DNA of 32,397 bases, from IMG/VR virus record IMGVR_UViG_3300043446_000210, positions 1 through 32,397 of that record. One strand, 5' to 3'. The notes beneath the pieces were generated by a model that worked only from the letters and a program-made list of their open reading frames with translations, was not told the origin of the DNA and did no database searches. Shown here one piece after another: positions 20,580-29,540 of the stretch. A program made the translations under genes and the position numbers. This stretch comes from a virus. Numbering within the stretch: position 1 is the stretch's first letter; each line of letters starts with the position of its first letter.

Positions 20580-23500
20580 TTAACCACTTACATAAATACA
20601 AGCAACCTGAATCACTTGATTTGGTGATGTAAATGTAGCAGCCTCACGCGCCTTGGCAACGGTATAGGTATGCAATACATCATCGGTTTGTTTCATGCCC
20701 TTGCCAGCCATGCTGCTGGTGCAAATAAAGTCACCAATTGCAATATCTCCGCCTTCACCGCAAACGTTAATTTGGCCTTCGCCCACGGCGTTGATTGGCA
20801 TGAAATCATACTCGTCGCAAGCCGTGTAATAACTTGGTTTCATGGTAACCACGGTTTTGCCATCAACTTCCTCAATGCTTTCAATAAAAGCCGATGGTCG
20901 CTGTTCTGTCAAAGAACTTGGCAAAGCACAAACTACGCCAAGCGCGCCTTGTTGATTGGCTGACGTAGAACTTGCAACCAATGCAATCGCTGAAGAAACG
21001 CCATTTTTGGCAATGATTTCTTGGTCAACAACAATATCGCCAACTTCAAAGGTTGAACCAATTGGAACTAACGAATCGTGAGTGCCTGTGAACGGACCGT
21101 AGTTAGTACCAGCGCCGTCAGCATAGAAGTCATAACCATTGGCTGCGCCTACTAGACCTGATGTGGTTGTAGATGCTCTGTAATTAGCACCACGAATACC
21201 ATGAGCATTACCGCCACCTGAACCAATTGCACTAATAGCACCAATAAAACCTTCAATGTTTCCATAACTGTAAGCAGATAAAGGATTTGTGGATGTGTAA
21301 TATTGATTAATAAAACTGCCAACACCACCAATTAAGTTGTCAGTCCAAACTGTTCCGCTACTATTTACTTCAAACGCATATCCGTTTGGTGTATGCCCTG
21401 AGCCTGTTCTAAGCGTATAACCAACAAGCAAACCAGCAATAAGTTTGTTGACGTTAATAGTGTTAGCGGTAATATTTCCACCATCAATAAACGTCACACC
21501 ACTATTGGTAGTCACGTTTGTAAACGTCACCAATCCATCAAGGTTTTGCCAGTTAAATGGCGAACTCAAGGTAACTGTCTGTGCGCCGCCATAAGTGGCT
21601 TCAGATACTGCATAACGAACAGCCCAGAATTTAGAACCCGCTTGTGTGCTTGGGTTTGTCGATGGGGCTGGCGCTGTAAAAGTTGTTGACCAACCAGAAG
21701 TCAGCGTTGTAAAAGTGCCTGTCGTAAAGTTAAAACCAGACGCTGTTGGCGAAGAAGGAGCAGAAGCAGATGCGGTGTCATAGTAAATATAACCACTAGC
21801 AGATCGCGCACCCTGAGCGCCAGCACCGCCAGTAGGTCCTGTGCTACCAGTAGGTCCTGTAGGGCCTGTAGGAGCAATTGGAGACCATACAAACAATGAA
21901 CTAGCGCCACTCAATGATGATTGGCTTGTTTCGTTTCCTACTGTGTAAGCAAACAAATAAGAGTTTGCAGAAAGTATTTGGTTTGTAAATGTATAAGTGC
22001 TGCTTGGCGTGTATGGCGTTGCATTTGATGCGTATGCAGTCGTTAACAATTTCCAATCAGAAGGCGTTGGGACTGCCGCTGTTGTGTAATACAAACTAAT
22101 CGTAGTCACACGACCAGTAGCAGGAATTCCAACAGCCACAGAAAAGTTTGGCACTGTTGCAGTTGGATAGCCTGTAACACTTGGGAAAGTTAAAGCAGAG
22201 AAATAACTTGGTGATGGTGTGCCGCTGTTTGCTACTGGCGAAAATTGCGTAATGTCTTGATTGTCATACACCTGTGCGTTGTACTCTGACATATCAAGAC
22301 GCGCACCAAGCGTTCCATCGCCCAATGAAACCTCATTTACGCGCATTACACGGAACAATTTATTTGTCCATCCATAACCAGAGTTGGTCACAGAAACAAC
22401 ATCACCAGCATCAACCTGAATGCCGTAATAAGTTGTGCTAAATGAAACAATTAAATCTTCACGGGCTTGCTCAAGAATTCTGTTTGCAAGGTAATGCGCT
22501 TGAACGCTGTTATTAACCAAGTCAAAGTTAAGACTTGCCTTGTTGACAGGTTCGTTTGGATAAAGCAAACCAGAAGGCGTTTCAATGTTTACAAATGCAG
22601 GCTGATCTTTGTTTTGTGAATTTGGGAACTTTGCCTCAACAGCATTGATTGAACTTGTAATGTCCGTAGCACTTACGCGAACTTCACCAATAATGTTGTT
22701 GTCATTAAAAGTGTAAGCAGTTGATTCTGCTTTGTTGATAATGATTGACCATTTACCAGTTGGAGGACTGTAGGCCATCCAACTATCGCAAGCGGTCAAA
22801 ATCGTATCAATATTGCTTAGAACACTTTGACCAGCATTGATAACGCCGTTAATCTTGTAGCGTCTTTGAGTTGCAGGGTTGCCATCGTAATCAGTAAACG
22901 TGATTAGTTCATCAGAATATGTATTGAGCGCATCACGGGTTGTTGTATCCACATAAGCGGAATCAATAGCACCACCGTAATGAATATTGGTCATGTAGTC
23001 ATACCAAACATCACCGGGTCGAGCGCGATCTAAACCAGATGAATTTTGAGAAGCATGGAAAGTAACTGGTTGCATTGAAGTCGTTTGCGCTTCACGGCTG
23101 TAAATCAACTTCACAATGGCAAACGCTGTGCCATTCATTTGACGACCAGTTGAAGGCCATTGCTGTCCTGTTGGCAAGTCGTAACCGCCCGGTGGCGTTG
23201 CTCCCATTACAGAACTTGGCGCATACCAATTAACTGGCGTAATGACACCCGTAGCAGAACTGGTATATAAACCAATCCACAAATAGCCGTTGATCGTTGT
23301 ATCCACGTTTCCAGCGGCATCTGTAAGGCTTACAACTTTGGCTTGGTCTGTTCCATCAAAGGTGATTTTTCGATCACCAAAATACATATTAGTTGTGTCA
23401 AACGTAAAGTCCATGTTTGGGCTAATACTGCTAATGCCCAAAACGTAATACATACATTTCTGGTCAGTAGAAAGCACAGCATCAACAAACGTGCCACCCA

Positions 23501-23708
23501 AATAGGCACTTCCATAAACCATAGGCAAAGCATTGGCAGTGCTTGGAGGGACTTGCTGGCGCGTACCCTGATCGGTTTGGCTTGGAGGCTTTTCACCAAA
23601 TGCACGATTTACTTGAACTGAAATGGCATAGTTAACAGCAAACGCTGCCGCATAAGATGCAAATCCTGTTACTCCAAGATATTCGCCAACTACTGCTGCT
23701 TCAACCAT
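20580..23708 (-). CDS. Tail tip protein, J-like host-specificity
   Basis: A 1042-residue lambda J-like tail tip protein. The N-terminus (GYLGVTGFASYAAAF) starts with a hydrophobic segment and then has VYGSAYLGGTFVDAVLS. The core around 340-480 carries a phage-tail_3-like domain (DSWMAYSPPTGKWSIIINK, INAVEAKFPN, VSFSTTYYGIQVDAGDVVSVTNSGYGW). A fibronectin-like part is followed by a short collagen stretch (about 613-632) and a C-terminal part whose last 150 residues (DYDFMPINAVGEGQINVCGEGGDIAIGDFI) resemble auto-processing fibre chaperone domains. It contacts the host receptor and closes the tail. The start overlaps the GNAT stop (TAATG). Confidence 0.85.
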   Translation of the reverse strand: MVEAAVVGEYLGVTGFASYAAAFAVNYAISVQVNRAFGEKPPSQTDQGTRQQVPPSTANALPMVYGSAYLGGTFVDAVLSTDQKCMYYVLGISSISPNMDFTFDTTNMYFGDRKITFDGTDQAKVVSLTDAAGNVDTTINGYLWIGLYTSSATGVITPVNWYAPSSVMGATPPGGYDLPTGQQWPSTGRQMNGTAFAIVKLIYSREAQTTSMQPVTFHASQNSSGLDRARPGDVWYDYMTNIHYGGAIDSAYVDTTTRDALNTYSDELITFTDYDGNPATQRRYKINGVINAGQSVLSNIDTILTACDSWMAYSPPTGKWSIIINKAESTAYTFNDNNIIGEVRVSATDITSSINAVEAKFPNSQNKDQPAFVNIETPSGLLYPNEPVNKASLNFDLVNNSVQAHYLANRILEQAREDLIVSFSTTYYGIQVDAGDVVSVTNSGYGWTNKLFRVMRVNEVSLGDGTLGARLDMSEYNAQVYDNQDITQFSPVANSGTPSPSYFSALTFPSVTGYPTATVPNFSVAVGIPATGRVTTISLYYTTAAVPTPSDWKLLTTAYASNATPYTPSSTYTFTNQILSANSYLFAYTVGNETSQSSLSGASSLFVWSPIAPTGPTGPTGSTGPTGGAGAQGARSASGYIYYDTASASAPSSPTASGFNFTTGTFTTLTSGWSTTFTAPAPSTNPSTQAGSKFWAVRYAVSEATYGGAQTVTLSSPFNWQNLDGLVTFTNVTTNSGVTFIDGGNITANTINVNKLIAGLLVGYTLRTGSGHTPNGYAFEVNSSGTVWTDNLIGGVGSFINQYYTSTNPLSAYSYGNIEGFIGAISAIGSGGGNAHGIRGANYRASTTTSGLVGAANGYDFYADGAGTNYGPFTGTHDSLVPIGSTFEVGDIVVDQEIIAKNGVSSAIALVASSTSANQQGALGVVCALPSSLTEQRPSAFIESIEEVDGKTVVTMKPSYYTACDEYDFMPINAVGEGQINVCGEGGDIAIGDFICTSSMAGKGMKQTDDVLHTYTVAKAREAATFTSPNQVIQVACIYVSG

Positions 23709-24157
23709 TATTTACCCCTAAAGAACTTGGCCTCAATCGCTGAGTATCCACGTTTTGTGAAATCTGTAAAAGTGCTTTTAGCAGTCACCGATGTGAACAC
23801 TAATTGAACTTTATCTTCCTCAAGCAATTGTGTTGCAGCCTTATCAAAAGCCTTCCACAACCGCCCACTTAAAACGCCCCTAAATTCTGGTTCCACCCAC
23901 CACATTAGTTGATGCAACTCAGTAACCTTGGGACACCAAATGTTTTGTGTGCGTATCGCAATAAAGCAACCACGCATATTTTTGTCAATCAATATGAACC
24001 CACGGCCCATGATGATGCTAAACAACAATTCTTCAATGTGCTTAACATCATGTAATTCTGTATTTCCAAAGAGTTGAATGTTTGGGTTTTCTAGAGCGTA
24101 TTGCTCAACCATCTCTATCAATCTTGGAATGTTGTATCTTGTCGCTTTGTAAATCAT
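23708..24157 (-). CDS. GNAT-like acetyltransferase
   Basis: A 149-residue protein with a GNAT-type layout: an N-terminal strand and helix, a WCPKVTELHQLMWWVEPEFRG stretch (strand beta4 followed by the R/Q-x-x-G-x-G/A-like acetyl-CoA loop), then a helix and KRGYSAIEAKFFRGK at the end. It is encoded inside the tail operon between the tail hub protein and the J-like tip, as in other phages, where it has no proven role. Structural-protein modification is possible. Confidence 0.7.
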   Translation of the reverse strand: MIYKATRYNIPRLIEMVEQYALENPNIQLFGNTELHDVKHIEELLFSIIMGRGFILIDKNMRGCFIAIRTQNIWCPKVTELHQLMWWVEPEFRGVLSGRLWKAFDKAATQLLEEDKVQLVFTSVTAKSTFTDFTKRGYSAIEAKFFRGK

Positions 24158-24823
24158 TTAATCGCCGCCAGAAGTCCCAACATTGGAATCATTGTTTGCG
24201 GTTGAATCTACCGATGCTTGTGTTTGTGTCTTTGGAGGAGCACCAAAATCAAAATAGGTACTTTGAATTTCAGCCACACGATTCATTGAAGTATCACTAG
24301 GATAGAACTCTTGCCAACTCTTTTGGTTTGTCTTAATTCCTGAAATTCTGTTTTCAAGGATTCGTCGCATACTAGAACAAGAGATTGAACAAGTTGCAAC
24401 GCGAGTCCGCATCTGAACGTTGTAATCTTCTGTAATGCTTACGTTGTTAATAATCCCTTGGTAACGTTTAAAGAATTGCGTTGTTGGCGTTGTAATGATC
24501 TGGTTGTTTGAATCCAAAAACCCACGCCATACTTCAACAATTGAACCTTTAATAGTTGATGAAAGAATAATCCCAATGTTGTATGGGTTTAATCCTGTCA
24601 AAGCAATCGTCATGTCATCACTAGTGGCTTTAATGTCGCGTTGAACATCGCCAACAGTAAGCAATGAACCAAGGTTGCTAAATGTAGTTCCGTCAACAGT
24701 TACAGGTCCACCAGCATTGCAATATGTATAAACAGCAGTTGGAGAACCAAGCGGCCCAATAGACAACTTGACAAATTCAGAATGTCGAATTGATGGGCTG
24801 TTAAGCGCGGTCATTGTTGTCAT
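24158..24823 (-). CDS. Tail tip/baseplate protein
   Basis: A 221-residue protein lying where lambda L and K lie, between the distal-tail-like protein and the J-like tip. Beta-rich with a C-terminal helix (RRILENRISGIKTNQKSWQEFYPSDTSMNRV), it matches the layout of DUF2163/BR0599-type baseplate proteins. Cysteines in TYC and CSISC could recall the metal-binding of lambda L. It overlaps the upstream gene by four bases. Structural role likely; exact counterpart uncertain. Confidence 0.7.
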   Translation of the reverse strand: MTTMTALNSPSIRHSEFVKLSIGPLGSPTAVYTYCNAGGPVTVDGTTFSNLGSLLTVGDVQRDIKATSDDMTIALTGLNPYNIGIILSSTIKGSIVEVWRGFLDSNNQIITTPTTQFFKRYQGIINNVSITEDYNVQMRTRVATCSISCSSMRRILENRISGIKTNQKSWQEFYPSDTSMNRVAEIQSTYFDFGAPPKTQTQASVDSTANNDSNVGTSGGD

Positions 24824-25416
24824 ACGATGTACTCTCTAAAAACAAATGGGCCATCCCATTGGACATAAGCGCCATTAGTCATTGGATTCAATGTGTATGT
24901 TGGGCACGATTCAGCCACAACATAAAAACTTACATTTTTTCCAAGCGTAACTGTTGCGCCTGATGATGGAGTACCAATCAAAGGTCTGTTAATGCTAATA
25001 GATGAACCAGCAGAATCAGCCATTACTTTGTAGACATAGCCGCCAACTTGAATAAAGTCACCAGCCTTAAACGTGCCATTAGAAGTAACCGCAAGCGTTT
25101 GAGTGTTAGGCGTAGGCGTTCCGTTTAACACACAAGTAGTTGCAGTTCCTTGCATCTTGGTAAACCAATCAAGGTTAGAAGATGAAAACGTGATGTATTC
25201 AGGATTTTGACGGTCAGCATTGTCAATTGATTGAACAATATCGCGCACTTGTGGGTAGTACAAAAAGTTATGCGGAGTGATAGTAAACACCCAAGGCACT
25301 GCCGTTAGGTATTGCGCCACAGTCATGTATCCAGATCGCGTGACTTGTTGACCAACCATTCTGCGGTTGTTCACCGTCATTGACTGTTGAATGTCAACGA
25401 TAGATTGAAAAGACAT
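24820..25416 (-). CDS. Distal-tail-like protein
   Basis: A 198-residue protein directly after the tape measure gene, the usual place of the distal tail (Dit) or lambda M-type protein. The start (MSFQSIVDIQQSMTVNNRR) is followed by a beta-rich body (WVFTITPHNFLYYPQVRDIVQSIDN) and an SH3-like part (FKAGDFIQVGGYVYKVMADSAGS). It likely forms the hub between tail tube and tip. Assignment from position and layout. Confidence 0.65.
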   Translation of the reverse strand: MSFQSIVDIQQSMTVNNRRMVGQQVTRSGYMTVAQYLTAVPWVFTITPHNFLYYPQVRDIVQSIDNADRQNPEYITFSSSNLDWFTKMQGTATTCVLNGTPTPNTQTLAVTSNGTFKAGDFIQVGGYVYKVMADSAGSSISINRPLIGTPSSGATVTLGKNVSFYVVAESCPTYTLNPMTNGAYVQWDGPFVFREYIV

Positions 25417-25418
25417 TT

Positions 25419-27353
25419 TTAAGACCTCCCGCCAACAGCGGCTAATGATTTATTGGCGTATTGGTTAGCAGCCCAAACAGCGGTAGAACTGCTATACAAA
25501 CGCTCCTCAAAACTCTTTGTATCAATTGCATTAATCGTAAAGTTGTTGACTGTTTGATTGCCGCTGCCTGATTGCAATCGGTTGTTTGGAATGATTGAAC
25601 CAGAGCCTTGCGGAATAAACAATTCAGGACCACGTTCACCAACCATGTATGCAGTATTTGAATTTACATAACCTCCATTGGCTCTTGCTGGTAATGGGCC
25701 AACAAATGAATCTGAACCGGGCGTGTATTTGCTACCAAACAAACTTGGCAACATTGATGAAAAAATTGACGATGCTTGAGCCTTGAGTTGAATGGCAATC
25801 AAATCTTGAATGATTGATTTTGCAAGATCATTAAATGAAAGTTTGCCCGTCTTAACAAAATTGTTAATTGCGGATTCCATATTTCCAGTTAAAGATGAAA
25901 AAATAGCCTGTGCTTGTTTGGCTGAATTTTCCATGTCTTCAACATATTGATTGAATGCTTTGTTCCATCCAAATTCAAAAGTGCTTTGCGCGGCAATTTG
26001 TGATTGAACTTCTTTGCGAGAAAGTTCCTCATATTCTTTGCCAAGTTCTTTAACTTTTTCCGCTTGCCGATCAAGTTCAGCAATAACGGCATTCATTTTG
26101 TTTTTGCTTGTTGAATGCGCTGCTGCTTCTTCACGTTTCTTTTGAATCTCATCAAGTTTTTTATCTGTATCGTCTGCAACTTTATTGACTGCTTCTTGAA
26201 TCTTACGTTCATTGTCAGTCATTGCAGCCATTTCACCTTGCGTTTTTAAATTTGCAAGATTGAAATCTAAATGACGTTTATATTCTTTTGAAATAAGTTC
26301 AGCCATCTTGACCATTTGGGCAAGTTTTTCTGCTTGTGAACTTAAATCAACTTTACGAACTGGACCAGTTTGAGGAACCGCCCTATCCAATCGTCTTGGG
26401 TCATCTGGATTACGAACACCAGCGCCCATTACTCTAGATTGAAAAAAGTCTAGGCGCTGACGCTCCAAATCCATTCTTTGCGAATATTCTTGATTTAATT
26501 TTCTAGCAGCATCAAGACCTTCTTTTGCCAAAACTTTTGCAACATCAACAGCGTGTGTCATGTCAGATGCAATGCCTTTAAAGACAAAAGCAACATCAGA
26601 ACCAACAACAACAAGTGTTTGCATTACCGTTTTAACGGCATTAAATGTTGTATCAGATTTGCCAAATATCTGATCTAGATATTCAACTGTCATCTTTAAA
26701 GTAGAACCAATACCAGCGGCAAATTGAGTTTCAAATTCGTGATGCTTTTTGCTCAACATATCCCAAGCACTTGCTGCATCTGAAATTGATTTAGACCATT
26801 CAACAGTTAAGTTGTTGCCATTTTTTAATTCTTCATTTAAATTTGTAAGATCAACATTTTTTGCTGATTTACCAAACACTTCAAGACCTTTTGCATAACG
26901 AGTTAATGGGTCTTGCATTTTTGCAATACCATCAGCAGTTTTACTAAATAAATCTTGGCTTGATAAAGTAGCCAAATCTTTAAGTGAAATGCCAATTTTT
27001 GCAAATGTATCTTGCGCGTCTTGATTTCCTGATGCTGCCTTATCTACAAAGTTCGTAAAAGAACTAAGCATTTTTCCAGCGTTTTCCGCTTCTCCACCTG
27101 ATTGTTGCAAAGCACTTTGCAACTTCAAGATGGAATCCACAGTCATATCATTGGCTTTGGCAACGTCTGAAAGTTCATCAGAAAATTTCATTGCCGAATA
27201 GGTCATGGCAGTAAATGCTGCAGCCCCAGCAGCACCCATTGCTGGAATCTTGTCAGCAAACTTTGCCAATTTTCGATCTGCACTTTCCAAGCCTTGTTGG
27301 AATTCAGCAGAATCTAAACCAAGAACAACGCCTAATCGCGCCAGCATTCCCAT
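25419..27353 (-). CDS. Tail tape measure protein
   Basis: A 644-residue, mostly helical protein. A tape-measure N-terminus (LGVVLGLDSAEFQQGLESADRKLAKFADKIPAMGAAG) is followed by long coiled-coil-like regions and a central part rich in K, E and Q (about 360-480). The C-terminal end (NAIDTKSFEERLYSSSTAVWAANQYANKSLAAVGGRS) is typical of lambda-tape-measure-type proteins (PF09718-like). Its length sets tail length: by the usual rule of about 1.5 angstrom per residue, near 100 nm. Hydrophobic segments may help DNA entry through the inner membrane. Confidence 0.9.
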   Translation of the reverse strand: MGMLARLGVVLGLDSAEFQQGLESADRKLAKFADKIPAMGAAGAAAFTAMTYSAMKFSDELSDVAKANDMTVDSILKLQSALQQSGGEAENAGKMLSSFTNFVDKAASGNQDAQDTFAKIGISLKDLATLSSQDLFSKTADGIAKMQDPLTRYAKGLEVFGKSAKNVDLTNLNEELKNGNNLTVEWSKSISDAASAWDMLSKKHHEFETQFAAGIGSTLKMTVEYLDQIFGKSDTTFNAVKTVMQTLVVVGSDVAFVFKGIASDMTHAVDVAKVLAKEGLDAARKLNQEYSQRMDLERQRLDFFQSRVMGAGVRNPDDPRRLDRAVPQTGPVRKVDLSSQAEKLAQMVKMAELISKEYKRHLDFNLANLKTQGEMAAMTDNERKIQEAVNKVADDTDKKLDEIQKKREEAAAHSTSKNKMNAVIAELDRQAEKVKELGKEYEELSRKEVQSQIAAQSTFEFGWNKAFNQYVEDMENSAKQAQAIFSSLTGNMESAINNFVKTGKLSFNDLAKSIIQDLIAIQLKAQASSIFSSMLPSLFGSKYTPGSDSFVGPLPARANGGYVNSNTAYMVGERGPELFIPQGSGSIIPNNRLQSGSGNQTVNNFTINAIDTKSFEERLYSSSTAVWAANQYANKSLAAVGGRS

Positions 27354-27356
27354 ACA

Positions 27357-27668
27357 TTACCCCTTGAAAAGATTAGTGGGCGCATTTGGAGCCATTTGCA
27401 TATACTGCATAAGACTTTCGCTTACCTTTGCCGCCTTATCCTTTTCAGGCAATGGTGGGAAAAGGTATTCATACGCCCTTGGAATCATGTCTTGTAGTGT
27501 ATAGGCGCGTTGATTTTCTGGCCTCATGTAATTGTAAAGTGCGCCCTTCAAACCACCAAGCGTTTCTATCAATCCACGATTACCAATCAAGCCATCTGCA
27601 TACATTATGCAAATGTCTGTGAAAGTTTCCTCATCAACTGTATCAGGGTCAGTTCCGTGAGCTGTCAA
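27357..27668 (-). CDS. Tail assembly chaperone T part (GT)
   Basis: A 103-residue frame without an ATG at its upstream end (a TTG at 27668). It is best read as the C-terminal part of a GT fusion made by -1 frameshift at 27704-27710. The fused frame is open from there (ITGSVRRQVKAYLTAHGTD...), adding 115 residues after the G part. It has helical, acidic segments (DEETFTDICIMYADGLIGNRG). In lambda, GT binds the tape measure and brings in tail tube subunits. The tape measure gene follows directly. Confidence 0.75.
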   Translation of the reverse strand: MTAHGTDPDTVDEETFTDICIMYADGLIGNRGLIETLGGLKGALYNYMRPENQRAYTLQDMIPRAYEYLFPPLPEKDKAAKVSESLMQYMQMAPNAPTNLFKG

Positions 27669-27700
27669 ATATGCCTTGACTTGCCTTCGGACTGACCCAG

Positions 27701-28189
27701 TTATTTTCCCTTTTGTTCCTCATAGTTAGGCGAAACCGTTTTGCCAACCATTTCAACGACTTGCATCTGGATTGCAAACGGGAAAAGTTCCTCAATCATT
27801 TCATAAGTGATTGTTGCCATGTCGAAATCTTTTTCTTCTGGCACAAGCAATTTAAACATTTCAGTAATACGATTTTCAGCAATGACTTTATTTTTAGCCG
27901 CTTCTTTGATAGAACGACCATCAACAATAATGTCATCATCAAAGAATTCGCACTTTACTTCTGTGCTTGGTTTATCCTTAAATGCCACAAAGTCTTTTGT
28001 AAGTTCTTGGTAATATTTATTTACCTTTTCCTCATCTACAACTTTCATGCGCTCTTGCATGATTTCAAATTCAGATGTAAGTGGAACTTTTACTTTGAAT
28101 GTATGACCACCAAGTTCAAACGTGCGAGTACGCACTTTATCCTTGTTCTTTAAAAAATCTTTACCAAAGGCTGATGCTAGTTTTGTCAT
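27701..28189 (-). CDS. Tail assembly chaperone G
   Basis: A 162-residue protein starting MTKLASAFGKDF, with AGGATAAAAC before the ATG at 28189; an upstream in-frame ATG at 28270 lies inside the gp10-like gene. It is a highly charged protein (TFELGGHTFKVKVPLTSEFEIMQERMK) with a mixed alpha/beta layout typical of lambda G-like chaperones. It ends E-Q-K-G-K just before TAA, where the slippery heptamer GGGAAAA allows a fraction of ribosomes to continue into the T frame. It lies immediately before the tape measure region, as in lambda. Confidence 0.8.
   Translation of the reverse strand: MTKLASAFGKDFLKNKDKVRTRTFELGGHTFKVKVPLTSEFEIMQERMKVVDEEKVNKYYQELTKDFVAFKDKPSTEVKCEFFDDDIIVDGRSIKEAAKNKVIAENRITEMFKLLVPEEKDFDMATITYEMIEELFPFAIQMQVVEMVGKTVSPNYEEQKGK
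27704..27710 (-). other. Slippery heptamer for -1 frameshift
   Basis: On the minus strand the zero-frame codons AAG GGA AAA TAA contain G GGA AAA, the X XXY YYZ form and one base away from lambda's G GGA AAG. After slipping, the frame reads ATA ACT GGG TCA and stays open to 27357. Confidence 0.8.
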
Positions 28190-28199
28190 AGTTTTATCC

Positions 28200-28724
28200 T
28201 TATTTAGTTTTACGGGCTTGTTTTGCTTTGTATTTCTCAATCGCAGTTTTAATTTGACCAGACAGGTCATTCACGATCACACTAGAGTTACTTTCTAATG
28301 CTGGTCGTAAATAGGGTTGTGCTGCAACATTAGCCGTTCCAAATTCCATTGCAATGGCTCTTGCATCACTATTAATTCCTTTTTGTTTTTTCTTTGTTTT
28401 TTCATTAAAGAAAGTTCGTCTTGCCAAAATGTTGCCCGGCGCAGTTGTTACCGTTGCAATTGCTACATCGCCTTCATTGATGTATTTAGATGCTTTATCT
28501 TTTTTGGTTGGCTTTCGCGCTTCAATACGCAATGATGCTTTTAAAGCACCAGTATCAACAGGAGCATTGGCTTTTGCGGCTTCTAATGCTGGCCTCATAG
28601 CCTCACGAACCGCACCAACAAGAATGTTTTTTGAATCTTTAGGACCAAAATCTTGAGCCAATGATTTCATAACTTCTTGCAGTTCTATTGCGCCAACAAT
28701 TCCAACGCTGAATGTCGTAGCCAT
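28200..28724 (-). CDS. HK97 gp10-like tail completion protein
   Basis: A 174-residue protein with the HK97-gp10 layout. The middle shows APVDTGALKASLRIEARKP (55-74), a beta part with IATVTTAPG, and the typical end GTANVAAQPYLRPALE (about 129-145). These proteins sit at the head-tail joint or tail terminator position. The lysine-rich C-terminus (KYKAKQARKTK) is basic. Confidence 0.88.
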   Translation of the reverse strand: MATTFSVGIVGAIELQEVMKSLAQDFGPKDSKNILVGAVREAMRPALEAAKANAPVDTGALKASLRIEARKPTKKDKASKYINEGDVAIATVTTAPGNILARRTFFNEKTKKKQKGINSDARAIAMEFGTANVAAQPYLRPALESNSSVIVNDLSGQIKTAIEKYKAKQARKTK

Positions 28725-28951
28725 TAGTCACCCTTTACGAGTTTCTGGAATACGGCATTATTAAGGCGAACAACGAAATCTGCAATTTCTTCTGGTGTCA
28801 TCTTGTCCGCATGAACCTTGGCGATCTCATAGGCAAGATGAATTCCCACAATGCGTTGTTGCGGGAATCCAAACCAGTTTTTTTGACCTGAATTTGCCAT
28901 CGTAACCACATACGAAAGCAAATCATGTGAATTTTGTATTTGTGTTGTCAT
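28724..28951 (-). CDS. Hypothetical 75-residue tail-region protein
   Basis: A 75-residue helical protein (MTTQIQNSHDLLSYVVTMA..., MTPEEIADFVVRLNNAVFQ) of unknown function, between a terminator and the gp10-like gene. It shares one base of stop/start with the next gene. Because a terminator precedes it, its transcript needs read-through or its own promoter; no clear one is visible. Confidence 0.55.
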   Translation of the reverse strand: MTTQIQNSHDLLSYVVTMANSGQKNWFGFPQQRIVGIHLAYEIAKVHADKMTPEEIADFVVRLNNAVFQKLVKGD

Positions 28952-28955
28952 GTAG

Positions 28956-28975
28956 AAAAAGCCCCGAAGGGCTTT
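28956..28975 (-). terminator. Terminator after major tail protein
   Basis: On the minus strand AAAGCCC, loop TTCG, GGGCTTT, then a T-run. It lies just after the stop of the major tail protein gene and would raise that gene's message relative to the downstream tail genes. Confidence 0.9.
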
Positions 28976-28977
28976 CC

Positions 28978-29499
28978 TTAGTCGTTAGACCAACCGTAGG
29001 AGTTGCCGCCAACGGGGTGGATTGTAAAGATCATTTTGCTTTCAGCAGATGTAGGGGTATCCCATTGCAAGCCACCAACGCGAGCGTTAAAGGCATAAGC
29101 AACAGTGTTAGTACCGTCATACACGGCAACCACATAAGTGCGGATAACTTGACCGCTGTAGCCATCAGAACGGATTTGCAACAATGCTGTATCAGCAGGG
29201 TTCCAAGCGGCTGTGATCTGCATTGAGGTCACTTGGTTCTGTGTGGTGATCTTTGCACCAGTACGAGCGCCAGCAATTGAGTAAGTTGCAGAAGCATCAT
29301 CAGAACCAAATGCAGGGATAACCTCCACAGGAATTTGAACGCCAGCAGTGCCAGTACCACCAGCAGTAGTGCCAACAATATCTTCAACTTGGCCTGTCCA
29401 TGTGGACAATTGCGCGTCAGTCAAAGCGGTTGGAGTTACATCGTCTTGCATCCACATGGTTGCTACATAACCGGGTAAGACTTTATTAATGAGTGCCAT
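28978..29499 (-). CDS. Major tail protein
   Basis: A 173-residue protein of beta-rich layout. The N-terminus (MALINKVLPGYVATMWMQDD) is followed by strands around YSIAGARTGAKITTQNQVTSMQITAAW, and the end (SAESKMIFTIHPVGGNSYGWSND) is typical of tail tube proteins. It lies between the tail terminator gene and the chaperone genes, the usual place. Hexameric rings of this protein build the tail tube. AAAGGA precedes the ATG. The terminator behind it matches high expression of a tube subunit. Confidence 0.82.
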   Translation of the reverse strand: MALINKVLPGYVATMWMQDDVTPTALTDAQLSTWTGQVEDIVGTTAGGTGTAGVQIPVEVIPAFGSDDASATYSIAGARTGAKITTQNQVTSMQITAAWNPADTALLQIRSDGYSGQVIRTYVVAVYDGTNTVAYAFNARVGGLQWDTPTSAESKMIFTIHPVGGNSYGWSND

Positions 29500-29540
29500 T
29501 TTTAGATTCCTTTAAAAGAGATTGGTTCAAAATTCTTGTC

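Noticed and set aside
27713-28153. 146-residue plus-strand frame rich in Phe, Ile and Cys
   Set aside because: Antisense to the G chaperone gene; its composition is explained by complementing Lys/Glu codons, and it lies against the direction of the operon.
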